Below, in pieces: positions 8,237 to 15,393 of a stretch of 64,000 bases of DNA. The stretch comes from Chlorobiaceae bacterium (GTDB lineage Bacteria > Bacteroidota > Chlorobiia > Chlorobiales > Chlorobiaceae): NCBI GenBank assembly GCA_013334975.1, contig JAAXWL010000003.1:1-64000 (forward strand). Reading direction: 5' to 3'. Both the position numbers and the translations under genes were made by a program. The notes beneath the pieces were generated by a model, which did not search any database, had not been told where the DNA came from, and saw only the letters and a program-made list of their open reading frames with translations. Numbering within the stretch: position 1 is the stretch's first letter; each line of letters starts with the position of its first letter.

Positions 8237-8555
8237 GGGTTATCTCCTTCATTCGCTTCAGTGCGATCAGTAGCTCTTTTTGGGGTGTTGCCTGTGTTTT
8301 TTTGATGAACGCATGTAAAATCACGATCCTTTTGCCCTGCATAAAACAGAAAAAAGCCCTTCCGATCCCGGCATTCCCCTTTGGGCGAATTTCAAATAGA
8401 CCGTTGCCCATCGCCTTGGAGTGGGGCATCCTGAGGTCTGGTCCGTAATCCATCAGCAACTCAATGAGACGAGCATAATCGATCTTGATGGATTTTGGCC
8501 AAGCCTCAATGTCTTTCAGGATGCGAGGATGGAAGTATTCGATTTCATAACTCAT
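8229..8555 (-). CDS. HigB/RelE-like toxin
   Basis: 108 aa from the ATG that gives MSYEIEYFHP, the same N-terminus as its paralogue at 11839-12159. The fold markers of RelE-type phage-derived Gp49/HigB toxins are present: GLFEIRPKGNAGIGRAFF and HAFIKKTQATP with the basic residues that line the mRNA-binding groove. It precedes its antitoxin with an 8-bp overlap. It probably cleaves mRNA on the ribosome when freed. Confidence 0.82.
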   Translation of the reverse strand: MSYEIEYFHPRILKDIEAWPKSIKIDYARLIELLMDYGPDLRMPHSKAMGNGLFEIRPKGNAGIGRAFFCFMQGKRIVILHAFIKKTQATPQKELLIALKRMKEITHG

Positions 8556-8644
8556 GGCACAAGTTAGCAACTGTGTCAACTATCTGAAAGGTTTTTTTTC
8601 TGGTAAACGTTCAATAATCCTACCCCGCCATCGCTTTCAACATT

Positions 8645-8834
8645 ACCGCAGCCATGGATGTGGAGGTGTTTCAGGACAGGGACCGAGCCCCCGCAGCACC
8701 CGCGGTGCCAGCGTGACGTGGTTGCCGATTTTGGGGAAATGAGGAGGATTGCGTGGGCTGCTGGAAAGCCAGAGTACATGGGCACAAAGACCTCATTGGA
8801 TTTTAACTGCAGCCAGACGATTGTATTCTTATAA
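8645..8834. repeat. Scars: reverse-transcriptase tail and third MuF tail
   Basis: On the minus strand about 8650-8681 reads VLKHLHIHG, matching the end of the reverse-transcriptase fragment at 13703-13996. On the plus strand 8682-8834 reads TEPPQHPRCQRDV, a third copy of the head-protein tail, then continues to a fragment like that at 4968. The rest of 8580-8957 holds no gene I can support other than the promoter for the gene at 8958. Confidence 0.6.
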
Positions 8835-8957
8835 GTGTATGTAAAATAAATAAATAAAAGTTGCTTTGTGTCGTAATATGTTGGGTAATAACAAACAAAT
8901 AAAGTAAGTTATAAGTAAGAAGTTTCATCAACCAGACCGGCTCAGACGGAGGCGATA

Positions 8958-9293
8958 GTGACACAGCAGATTGAGAACAACAACATGACGAGAGACATCA
9001 ATTTTATGCTTGAGGTCGCGAGGTACGAAGAGCATTTCGGTTTTCAGCAGATGCTGGAGCATCTCGAAGAAACGAAGGCCACGCTCGAGAAGGCGATGCG
9101 TGACATTGACCGCGGCATGGAGCGGGTAAAGAGCGCGCGTGAAGAAGAAGAGGGTAGGACAGTTCCGGAAGAGGTGTTTTCATGGGTCGTCAACGATCTC
9201 CAGAACATGACCCGCAACCTGCGTTTTGACAGGGCGGTGAGCGTCTCCTCTCGCTACGCTATGGCAAGGGTGAAACTCGAAGCCCTGAGGTAA
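8958..9293 (+). CDS. Hypothetical helical protein
   Basis: 111 aa from a GTG start, chosen because GGAGG (8947-8951) sits at the right distance. The middle (residues about 35-65) is a charged helix likely to form a coiled coil. No family recognised. It opens a rightward series of small genes (8958-11462) that look like a plasmid or integrative-element backbone, with strong ribosome-binding sites throughout. Confidence 0.6.
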   Translation: MTQQIENNNMTRDINFMLEVARYEEHFGFQQMLEHLEETKATLEKAMRDIDRGMERVKSAREEEEGRTVPEEVFSWVVNDLQNMTRNLRFDRAVSVSSRYAMARVKLEALR

Positions 9294-9329
9294 CAGAAGA
9301 AAACTACTAAACCAGCCAAGGAGGCAGAA

Positions 9330-9836
9330 ATGTCAGCATTTGTGGTGGATCGGGCGCATGTCAGTTACCTCGCAGCGATAGCGTTGTCGGCAGGCGTCCA
9401 GGGGTATGGCGGCATGACTTGGGCCCACAACGGCATGAGGCGTGAACTTCGGCAAGGTGATTATGAGGGGGCGGCCAACCTCGCCCTAGAGCTCTGGAAT
9501 GAGAATATCGAGTCAGTCCTTACTCGCTATCCTGACTGCAGGGAGTCGTTCCCCCGTGGGCTCCCTGGCCCCATAAATGAGGACTATGTCTTCAGGACGA
9601 CCGACATCAGGCCGGTGCTGGACGTCAAGGCGGCGGACATCTTCAATGCGTGCGACTGTTACGAGTACCAGTCATGCGAACATGACGGGTGGCCGTCAAG
9701 CGAAGCGAAAGCCTATCTCGAAGCCTTGCGGAAGAGGGCTGCATGCCTGACACCGGGGTATGAGGATGCGGCTTGGGGGGCTCCCGAGTCTTACGAGGCG
9801 CAGTTCAGGGCAATCAAGATCACACGGAGGAAGTGA
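9330..9836 (+). CDS. Hypothetical mobile-element protein
   Basis: 168 aa with a strong AAGGAGG site before the ATG. It carries a Cys-rich stretch (FNACDCYEYQSCEHDGW) and a composition typical of phage/plasmid accessory proteins, but I do not recognise the family. Its stop overlaps the next start (TGATG at 9834-9838), so the two are translationally coupled. Confidence 0.6.
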   Translation: MSAFVVDRAHVSYLAAIALSAGVQGYGGMTWAHNGMRRELRQGDYEGAANLALELWNENIESVLTRYPDCRESFPRGLPGPINEDYVFRTTDIRPVLDVKAADIFNACDCYEYQSCEHDGWPSSEAKAYLEALRKRAACLTPGYEDAAWGAPESYEAQFRAIKITRRK

Positions 9837-10033
9837 TGGACTACACGATAACGCTGACACAGAAGGAACTTGACATCATCAGGGTGTCGCTCGATGGGTC
9901 GGAGAGTTACTACGATGGGGCCCTGGAGGCGTCGGATGATTTCCCGGAGTCGGAATATTTGAACGACTCATTGCTTGCCATGCAGGCTCTCATCAGGCGG
10001 TTGGCCGAAATTGACCGGGTAAGACCGGCATGA
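9836..10033 (+). CDS. Small acidic hypothetical protein
   Basis: 65 aa, acidic, with two predicted helices. The start at 9836 is fixed by the TGATG overlap with the preceding gene. Not recognised. It might be an accessory such as a DNA mimic given its net negative charge, but nothing proves it. Confidence 0.5.
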   Translation: MDYTITLTQKELDIIRVSLDGSESYYDGALEASDDFPESEYLNDSLLAMQALIRRLAEIDRVRPA

Positions 10034-10089
10034 GCTTGTGCTTTTTTTTGATGGTTATTTGTTTGGATAAAGTAAACAAATGAGGATCG

Positions 10090-10329
10090 ATGAACATGAC
10101 AGACAAGTGCGTAGTGATTGACACGCCGGAGGGGATCGAGATGTACCGGCTCCTGGCTCTGCGGTCAGCCCTGCAACTGGAGTGCAAGGGGCTCCGCTTC
10201 AGAGGCGGGAGTGCGGTGAAGACGGTCAGGGAACTGATCGGCTCGAAGACCAGGTCGCGGGAAAAGCTCCTCGCTGAGCTGGACGGGGTGATCGAGGGAG
10301 CAAAAGCGCAGTACGGAAGGAAGAACTAA
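10090..10329 (+). CDS. Small basic hypothetical protein
   Basis: 79 aa, helical, basic C-terminus. Starts at ATG 10090. Not recognised. Part of the same rightward gene series that leads to the RadC-like gene. The stop is in the same frame as the following open region, with no start codon between them. Confidence 0.5.
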   Translation: MNMTDKCVVIDTPEGIEMYRLLALRSALQLECKGLRFRGGSAVKTVRELIGSKTRSREKLLAELDGVIEGAKAQYGRKN

Positions 10330-10341
10330 AACGGAGCGGGG

Positions 10342-10659
10342 AAGTGGAAGGTCTACGGGAAATGCAAGCCGGGGGTCACGCCTGCTCAGGCGTTCGCCCT
10401 GGCCAAGCAGAAGCAGGCGGAGCTTTACGAGGAGAAGCCGGCCCTGCGTGAGTATCGGAAGCGGTTGCTGTGGGTAGCGGGTTTGGGGAAGGCATGGAAG
10501 CTGCACGCAGCGATTCAGCTCCTTGGTGACGATGTTGACGGCATCTGGTCGGAGTGCTGCGACGGGTTCGGTGACAACGTCCATGCGGACGTCGATGAGA
10601 TTGCGGAGCTGGTCCGGCTCTACGCGGCGGCGTTGGAACGGGTAGGAACGGGGGCATAG
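10342..10659 (+). pseudogene. Hypothetical gene apparently lacking its start codon
   Basis: From the AAG codon at 10342 an open frame of about 105 residues runs to the stop at 10657-10659, beginning KWKVYGKCKPGVTPAQAF. A ribosome-binding-like GGAG lies at 10333-10336, at normal spacing from that AAG, where an ATG would be expected. The only in-frame alternative start is a TTG near 10468, which would give about 64 residues. Either the gene uses that start or the original ATG has mutated. No family recognised. Confidence 0.4.
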
Positions 10660-10661
10660 CC

Positions 10662-11141
10662 ATGAACCAGATCGACTTGTTTCAGGAGACTCACGGGTTG
10701 AAGACGATGACTCCGATCTATCGGATCAAACTGATCAGGGAAAGCGGCCTGGAGTACAGTAAGCAGCGGCTCACGAAGGCGGAAGACGCATATCGGCTGT
10801 TCATGGAGCAAGGGCTTGGCGATGAGGCGCAAGAGGTGCTGGTGTGCCTGTTCCTGACGACGAAAAACACGGTGATCGGGTTGAATGAGGTGAGCCGGGG
10901 GACATTGACCGCCTCGCTGTTTCATCCGAGGGAGATCCTGAAGGGGGCAATTCTGGCCAATGCACATGGGATCATCATCGGTCACAACCACCCGTCGGGA
11001 GATCCGGAGCCGAGCAACGCCGACAAGCAGGTGACGTCGTTGCTGAAGCAGGCGGCCACGCTGGTGCAGATCGAGTTGCTGGATCATGTGGTTGTCGGCC
11101 ATGACAAGTGGTACAGCTTTCGGGATAGCGGCCTGTTGTAG
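10662..11141 (+). CDS. RadC-like JAB/MPN-domain protein
   Basis: 159 aa. It carries the RadC/JAB metalloprotease-fold signature: the E of DEAQEVLVC, then GIIIGHNHPSGDPEPSNAD (JAMM-type H-x-H...S...D, residues about 104-122) and LLDHVVVGHDKWYSF near the end. The N-terminal HhH region of full-length RadC is missing, as is usual for copies carried on plasmids, prophages and islands. The biochemical role is unknown; association with mobile elements is typical. Confidence 0.85.
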   Translation: MNQIDLFQETHGLKTMTPIYRIKLIRESGLEYSKQRLTKAEDAYRLFMEQGLGDEAQEVLVCLFLTTKNTVIGLNEVSRGTLTASLFHPREILKGAILANAHGIIIGHNHPSGDPEPSNADKQVTSLLKQAATLVQIELLDHVVVGHDKWYSFRDSGLL

Positions 11142-11240
11142 TTTTGTTTGACCTGATTTGTTTGTAATTTGAAAACAAGGAGGTGTCTCGCGGGATTCCT
11201 TGTGGGTCCCGTCAAAACAGAACTGCAACCAAGGAGTGCC

Positions 11241-11462
11241 ATGGTGGAACTATTGTCAGAGAAAGAGTTGATCGAGAAGAGCGGGTATACGTCACAGCAG
11301 TTGCTCAATTTTCGCAACGGGCGAAAGGCGGGCAAGTACGAGTACCCGCCGATTCTGGAGGAGGGGAAGCACTTCATGAAATTCGGGGGCGGTGTGGCGT
11401 ATACCAAGCTCGGGGTGCGTGTGGTGATGCAGCGTGTCCAGAAGAAGACGGGCTGTGAGTGA
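11241..11462 (+). CDS. Small MerR/AlpA-like DNA-binding protein
   Basis: 73 aa with AAGGAG at 11231-11236 before the ATG. The layout (LIEKSGYTSQQLLNFRNGRK, then a beta hairpin KHFMKFGGGVAYTKLG) looks like a winged helix-turn-helix of the MerR/excisionase kind. It is followed directly by HigBA-like operon 2. A copy of its last 15-20 codons reappears at 14899-14950 after another toxin-antitoxin pair. Confidence 0.5.
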   Translation: MVELLSEKELIEKSGYTSQQLLNFRNGRKAGKYEYPPILEEGKHFMKFGGGVAYTKLGVRVVMQRVQKKTGCE

Positions 11463-11469
11463 TAGCAAA

Positions 11470-11496
11470 AAACCCTCGCAGGTGAGGCGAGGGTTT
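11470..11496 (-). terminator. Terminator of HigBA-like operon 2
   Basis: AAACCCTCG (11470-11478) pairs with CGAGGGTTT (11488-11496), with an A run on the left that becomes the T tract on the minus strand. It has the same stem as the terminator at 7824-7848 and could act in both directions between convergent genes. Confidence 0.65.
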
Positions 11497-11512
11497 GATG
11501 AAGAGCGGGAGT

Positions 11513-11839
11513 TCAGGCTTCCGCTTTCGTTCGTTTCGGCTCGAGCTTAATGACAAGGTCGCAGCCAACTGCTTCAGCGTATTTCCTGAGCGTGGTGATT
11601 GACGGAGAGTGTTTGCTGCCGGCTTCAAGCCTGCAAATTGCGCTCTTCGTCGTGCCGATCTTGCTGGCAACCGCTTCCTGAGTCATTCCGGACATCTTGC
11701 GCGCTGCCAGTAACTCCCTGATCAATGCGTACTTCGGCTCAAGGGCTTCGAATTCCTTGCGGAATTCCTCGTTCTCAAGATCCTTTTGGATTGCCGCCTG
11801 AACATCATAGCGCACCGGCTGGTATTGTAAATCTTCCAT
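11513..11839 (-). CDS. HigA-like antitoxin, paralogue 2
   Basis: 108 aa. The helix-turn-helix MTQEAVASKIGTTKSAICRL is nearly identical to that of the antitoxin at 7913-8236, and the two proteins align along their whole length. The clearest divergence is in the N-terminal toxin-facing region (residues 12-35). It overlaps the toxin gene by one base. Two such similar pairs may cross-regulate unless the N-terminal divergence makes them specific. Confidence 0.82.
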   Translation of the reverse strand: MEDLQYQPVRYDVQAAIQKDLENEEFRKEFEALEPKYALIRELLAARKMSGMTQEAVASKIGTTKSAICRLEAGSKHSPSITTLRKYAEAVGCDLVIKLEPKRTKAEA

Positions 11840-12159
11840 TATTTCATCTCCTGCATTCGTTTTCTGGCAAGTCTTATGTCTTTGGGTGGCGTTTTCTGGG
11901 TTTTCTTGATGATCGCGTGAACGATGATGATTTTTTTGCCTTTAACGTGGCAGTAGAACGCTCTCCCGATTCCATCCCGCCCATGGGGCCTCATCTCAAA
12001 TAACCCATCACCCATCGCTTTGGTATGCGGCATCCGTACTTGTGGGCCGTGTTCCATCAACAGTAGCGAGATATGCCGGTAATCCGCCTTGATGCTTGCA
12101 GGCCACTTCTCGATGTCCGCCTCAATGCTCGGGTGGAAATATTCGATTTCGTGGTTCAT
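11839..12159 (-). CDS. HigB/RelE-like toxin, paralogue 2
   Basis: 106 aa, starting MNHEIEYFHPS, with GLFEMRPHGRDGIGRAFY and HAIIKKTQKTP in the same positions as the toxin at 8229-8555. First gene of its operon. The upstream 200 bp to the first Nif11 gene (12160-12358) hold its promoter and nothing else I can support. Confidence 0.82.
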   Translation of the reverse strand: MNHEIEYFHPSIEADIEKWPASIKADYRHISLLLMEHGPQVRMPHTKAMGDGLFEMRPHGRDGIGRAFYCHVKGKKIIIVHAIIKKTQKTPPKDIRLARKRMQEMK

Positions 12160-12358
12160 TAGCAAAGTTAGCGATTACGATAACTATTGAAAAGGATTTA
12201 TTGAATAAAAAGTTCAGCACCCACGGTCCTGCCTTCACGGTGAACCGCCATACCCTGAGCCGATGGTTTCGTTTCCAACCGTGTGCATTGCTATATTGTT
12301 GAAGTAGTATTGCATGAATCTAAAGGTCATTTAACTCACCTAAGCAAAGGAGGCCCCC

Positions 12359-12592
12359 ATGTCGGTAGAGCAGGCAAAAGCGTTCATCGAGCGGATGAAG
12401 ACGGACGAAGCGTTCCGCGAGAAGGTGATGAGCATCGAAGACGCGGCAGGAAGGATCGCGTGCATCCGGAGCGAAGGGTATGACTGCACCGAACAGGAGA
12501 TCAATGAAGAGGCGCAGGTGGTAGGGGGCGTGGCGGCGGCAGGCGGTGGCATGTACTCAATCATGATTCACAGTATACCCAAAAGGTGTTAA
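12359..12592 (+). CDS. Nif11-like precursor peptide 1
   Basis: 77 aa. Residues 1-50 are a Nif11-type leader: MSVEQAKAFIERMKTDEAFR, a helix ending in IACIRSEGYDCTEQEI. A GG-type cleavage region (VVGGVAAAGGG) follows, and then a short core ending KRC with a single Cys. Nif11 leaders direct RiPP precursors to modification enzymes and a C39-type transporter. No lanthionine synthetase, cyclodehydratase or ABC transporter is in the window, so this is an orphan precursor. AAGGAGG before the ATG supports the start. Confidence 0.82.
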   Translation: MSVEQAKAFIERMKTDEAFREKVMSIEDAAGRIACIRSEGYDCTEQEINEEAQVVGGVAAAGGGMYSIMIHSIPKRC

Positions 12593-12717
12593 GTCGGGTT
12601 CCCACACCTCCGGTATCGCCCCTGATCGGGAGGCAGTGTTGTCAGGCAGGCCATACGATGCCGGAGCGGTCGTAAACCGTTCCGGCATCAGGCGCGTACC
12701 GGGATAACCTGGGGTCA

Positions 12718-12791
12718 GGGGTCAGGCCTTGCAAAACTTGCATTTCCATCATCGCCAACGGACACTTGCAAGTTTTGCAAGGCCTGACCCC
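12718..12791. repeat. Long palindromic element, copy 1 (REPIN-like)
   Basis: Perfect 25-bp arms (12718-12742 and 12767-12791; inner motif GGGGTCAGGCCTTGCA) surround a 24-base loop. A second copy with the same arms lies at 13266-13339. The form is that of REP/REPIN elements moved by Y1-type (RAYT) transposases. The flanking 12793-12845 also holds, on the minus strand, YVLKHLDI, a relic of the reverse-transcriptase tail. Confidence 0.75.
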
Positions 12792-12874
12792 AATTTCGTC
12801 TCGGTGATGTCGAGGTGCTTCAGGACATAAACCCGGTAGCGCATAATCAATCAATTAACCCATAGGAGGCCCCC

Positions 12875-13144
12875 ATGTCGGTAGAACAGGCAAAAGCGTT
12901 CATCGAGAAGATGAAGACGGACGAAGCGTTCCGTGAGAAGGTGATGGCCATCGAGGATACGGCAGGAAGGATCGCCTGCATCCGGGGAGAAGGGTTCGAG
13001 TGTACGGAGGAGGAGATCAACGAGGTGGCCCAGGAGGTCAGGGACGACAGCGTACTTGGGGCGGGGATTGATAATTTGCGGATTACATGCGATCGATTGT
13101 TCCCCATCATAGGCTGCGATGGCGCATTATTTTATTTATGTTAG
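12875..13144 (+). CDS. Nif11-like precursor peptide 2
   Basis: 89 aa. The leader is nearly identical to that of peptide 1, ending GEGFECTEEEINEVAQ, but without an obvious double Gly. The C-terminal part is different and hydrophobic with three Cys (ITCDRL, IIGCDG, FYLC). The gene lies in a tandem duplication of about 515 bp that also copies the downstream spacer and the palindromic element. Leader conservation with core divergence is the normal pattern of RiPP families. Confidence 0.8.
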   Translation: MSVEQAKAFIEKMKTDEAFREKVMAIEDTAGRIACIRGEGFECTEEEINEVAQEVRDDSVLGAGIDNLRITCDRLFPIIGCDGALFYLC

Positions 13145-13265
13145 AATCGTTTAGTATGGAGAAAGCCCGCTCTGGTAACCCACGCCTCCGGTATCGCCCA
13201 TGATCGGGAGGCAGTTTCGTCAGGTAGACCATACGATGCCGGAGCGGTCGTAAATCGGATAACCT

Positions 13266-13339
13266 GGGGTCAGGCCTTGCAAAACTTGCAGTTCCAGCAT
13301 CGCCAACGGACACGTGCAAGTTTTGCAAGGCCTGACCCC
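13266..13339. repeat. Long palindromic element, copy 2 (REPIN-like)
   Basis: Perfect 25-bp arms (13266-13290, 13315-13339) identical to those of copy 1; the 24-base loop differs at a few positions. It sits at the same place relative to a Nif11 gene as copy 1, so it was copied along with the tandem unit or both were inserted at a preferred spot. Confidence 0.75.
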
Positions 13340-13380
13340 AATTTCGTCCTTTCAACTCACCTAAGCCAAGGAGGCCCCCC

Positions 13381-13629
13381 ATGTCAGTAGAACACGCCAA
13401 AGCGTTCATCGAGAAGATGACGATGGACGAAGCGTTCCGTGAAAAGATCATGGCAATCGAAACACCGGAGGATCGGCTTAAAGCCATCTGCGCAGCAGGA
13501 TTTGAGTGCAGTGCGGAGGAGGTAAATGATGCCGCCGAGGACGCAGGCAACGTGGCGGGTGGGGGGCGGGCAGAATGGCATCGCCGGCGTCGGCGGTGTG
13601 GTGTTGATGGTCTGACCACACCTCCGTGA
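13381..13629 (+). CDS. Nif11-like precursor peptide 3
   Basis: 82 aa. Leader MSVEHAKAFIEKMTMDEAFR and FECSAEEVNDAAEDAG, then AGGG and a basic tail (WHRRRRRCGVDG) unlike the other two. The Arg-rich end may reflect a frameshift in the core rather than a real product. The same AAGGAGGCCCCC leader precedes the ATG as in the other two genes. Confidence 0.68.
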   Translation: MSVEHAKAFIEKMTMDEAFREKIMAIETPEDRLKAICAAGFECSAEEVNDAAEDAGNVAGGGRAEWHRRRRRCGVDGLTTPP

Positions 13630-13702
13630 CGCCCATGCTTGGGCGATATTTTCCGCCGGACTAACCTGTGCGATGCTCGAGCGATCATACACCGCTCCGG
13701 GA

Positions 13703-13996
13703 TCAGGTTCGTACCGTGGCCCCAGTGATGTGGAGGTGTTTCAGGAGATAGACCCAGTATCTGGTTAAGCCGCCTTGCTTCGAGACCAGATCGTCCAGAC
13801 CGCCCCGTAGCCAGCGGTGCCATCGGGTGACGTACTGCCGGAGCCTCGTGATGGAGGCTCCCTGCTCATAAAGCTGGCGGGCACGTTCCGTGAGGCGGTG
13901 TAGGCTCGTCGCCGAAGGGTGCAGCTTGCGGTCGGGGTGGATCTGGTAGCCGAGGAAGTCAAAGCCGTTTTCCGTTCTGCCGATGAATCGCCTCAC
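13703..13996 (-). pseudogene. C-terminal remnant of a group II-like reverse transcriptase
   Basis: 97 codons match the thumb/X end of retron/group-II-like reverse transcriptases: RRFIGRTENGFDFLGYQIHP, then ARQLYEQGAS, then YVTRWHRWLRGGL and YWVYLLKHLHI. The catalytic palm with YxDD is absent; the upstream DNA is a toxin-antitoxin operon. Shorter pieces of the same tail occur at about 8650-8681 and 12800-12845. No template/variable repeat or Avd gene is seen, so there is no working retroelement here. Confidence 0.7.
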
Positions 13997-14029
13997 CGGG
14001 TTTGCTGCTTTCGATGGCGGCCTGAACTT

Positions 14030-14353
14030 TCAGGCAATCGCCCCCAATCCTTTACGCTTGACAATGGAGAGCAGCTTAAGGGAAGGCCCAGCGGGTTTCT
14101 TCCTGCCTCGTTCCCATTGGCTTATAGATTCCTTCGTCACGTTCAGGTAGTAGGCAAAAACAACTTGGCTTACCTTTTCCCGATTTCGTAAGGCCTTGAT
14201 CTCTTCGGGTGTGAATTCATGCACCTGGGTCAAGCAGGATTCATCAAACCCGCGCATGGTCTGTTTACTGACAGCTCTGGCCTCGTACATGTCGGAAACG
14301 GTCTGGTGGATCGCGGCAAGCGCGTCACTCTTGTATGTTCTCGCTTTTTTCAT
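14030..14353 (-). CDS. HigA/NadS-like antitoxin (XRE family)
   Basis: 107 aa. The C-terminal helix-turn-helix reads VSQVVFAYYLNVTKESISQWERGRKKP, typical of the NadS/HigA antitoxin subfamily in which the DNA-binding domain is C-terminal and begins after FTPEEIKALR. It overlaps the upstream toxin gene by 29 bp. It is not closely related to the other two antitoxins in the window. Confidence 0.82.
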   Translation of the reverse strand: MKKARTYKSDALAAIHQTVSDMYEARAVSKQTMRGFDESCLTQVHEFTPEEIKALRNREKVSQVVFAYYLNVTKESISQWERGRKKPAGPSLKLLSIVKRKGLGAIA

Positions 14354-14720
14354 CGCGCTTTACTGGCACAAAGGCCCCTCGTTTGATTAATGCCTGAAGG
14401 CTGGATTCGGATTGTGAAAAAACTTCTTTGGCAAGAGCATTGAACTCGCGTTCCTCTGCCTTGTTGATGTTGTCTCGCGCGTTCTTTGGAAATCCATAAA
14501 CGAAGAACGCATTTTTCCCTGAACGGAACAGAATGATGGACCTGTAACCGCCTGACTTGCCTTCCCCGGGTCTTGCTATTCGCTGTTTGATAACCCCGCC
14601 ACCATAATCAGCATCAATCAGGCCACGCTCGGCATCCATGATAGCATCCCACAACTTTCCGTCCGGAATGCCTTCATCTTTGGCAAACTTGTGGAACCAC
14701 TTGTTCTTGAAAATCTGCAC
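14325..14720 (-). CDS. RelE/ParE-family toxin
   Basis: 131 aa. It has the pattern of the toxin that pairs with NadS-type antitoxins: WFHKFAKDEGIPDGKLWDAI, then GGGVIKQRIARPGEGKSGGYRSIILF, then FFVYGFPKNARDNI and a helical C-terminus. Probably a ribosome-dependent mRNA interferase. First gene of the operon. Confidence 0.82.
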   Translation of the reverse strand: MQIFKNKWFHKFAKDEGIPDGKLWDAIMDAERGLIDADYGGGVIKQRIARPGEGKSGGYRSIILFRSGKNAFFVYGFPKNARDNINKAEEREFNALAKEVFSQSESSLQALIKRGAFVPVKRDEKSENIQE

Positions 14721-14992
14721 GATGGAACTGCTACTGGTTTCCTCTCTGTTTAACCATCAATATATGGTACTCGGTTCCACTATTCCGAACAATTTATTGC
14801 TGTTCACGCTGCATCACGGATCCCCTCCGGGCTTTTTCTTCTCGACACAAACGTTTTATCCGTAAATCTCACCGCTGCAACTGCATGGTCACGAAATCAG
14901 GTGTGCGCGTGGTGATGCGGCGTGCCAGGAAGAACAAGAGCGGGGAGTGATGGATGGTGGCAATGGCGTGGGCGTATGCCGGCTAATAGGAG
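14721..14992. other. Intergenic: toxin promoter and a gene-end scar
   Basis: No gene is supportable. 14899-14950 reads SGVRVVMRRARKNKSGE and stop, a diverged copy of the end of the gene at 11241-11462 (GVRVVMQRVQKK). The remainder is AT-rich promoter DNA for the leftward toxin operon. Confidence 0.5.
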
Positions 14993-15050
14993 ATAACGAT
15001 AATATTTATTTACAAAAATAGCTTAAATTGTAAATAAATATTATCGTTAT
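14993..15050. promoter_or_regulatory. Perfect 23-bp inverted repeat: hipBA operator
   Basis: Arms 14993-15015 and 15028-15050 are exact reverse complements (outer part ATAACGATAATATTTATTT), with a 12-base spacer. The right arm covers the first two bases of the hipB start codon at 15049, leaving no room for a ribosome-binding site. Binding of a HipB dimer here would block transcription, and perhaps translation, of its own operon. Confidence 0.75.
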
Positions 15051-15393
15051 GAGTAATCGACCAACAACATTGTATCCGGCATCGGCAAAAGAATTGACGG
15101 ACTTTGGCCAGCGTCTAAAGGATGCCCGCCTCCGTCGCCGTTTTTCCATGGATACCGTCTGTGCCAGAGCCGACATTTCACGTCCCACGCTCTACAAGAT
15201 CGAGCATGGCGATCCCTCGGTGTCAATTGGTCTCTACGTTCAGGTACTGAGGGTTCTCAGCCTTTTGGATGACCTGTCGTTTCTCGCCAAAGACGATACG
15301 CTTGGCCGGCGCCTCCAGGACGAATTGCTCCTGTCCAGAAAAAGGGCCCCACGAAGAAAACGACCGACAGGGGGAAGTGATGAAAAGAGCTGA
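15049..15393 (+). CDS. hipB: HipB-like antitoxin and repressor
   Basis: 114 aa. An XRE helix-turn-helix spans about residues 20-75 (LKDARLRRRFSMDTVCARAD, SRPTLYKIEHGDPSVSIGLY), followed by a basic tail (SRKRAPRRKRPTGG) that would enter the toxin or DNA. It overlaps hipA by 14 bp (hipA starts at 15380). It begins within a perfect inverted repeat, consistent with tight autoregulation. Confidence 0.85.
   Translation: MSNRPTTLYPASAKELTDFGQRLKDARLRRRFSMDTVCARADISRPTLYKIEHGDPSVSIGLYVQVLRVLSLLDDLSFLAKDDTLGRRLQDELLLSRKRAPRRKRPTGGSDEKS

Noticed and set aside
13703-13996. A diversity-generating retroelement acting on the Nif11 peptides
   Set aside because: Only the reverse-transcriptase tail is present; there is no catalytic core, no template/variable repeat pair with A-specific differences, and no Avd-like gene.
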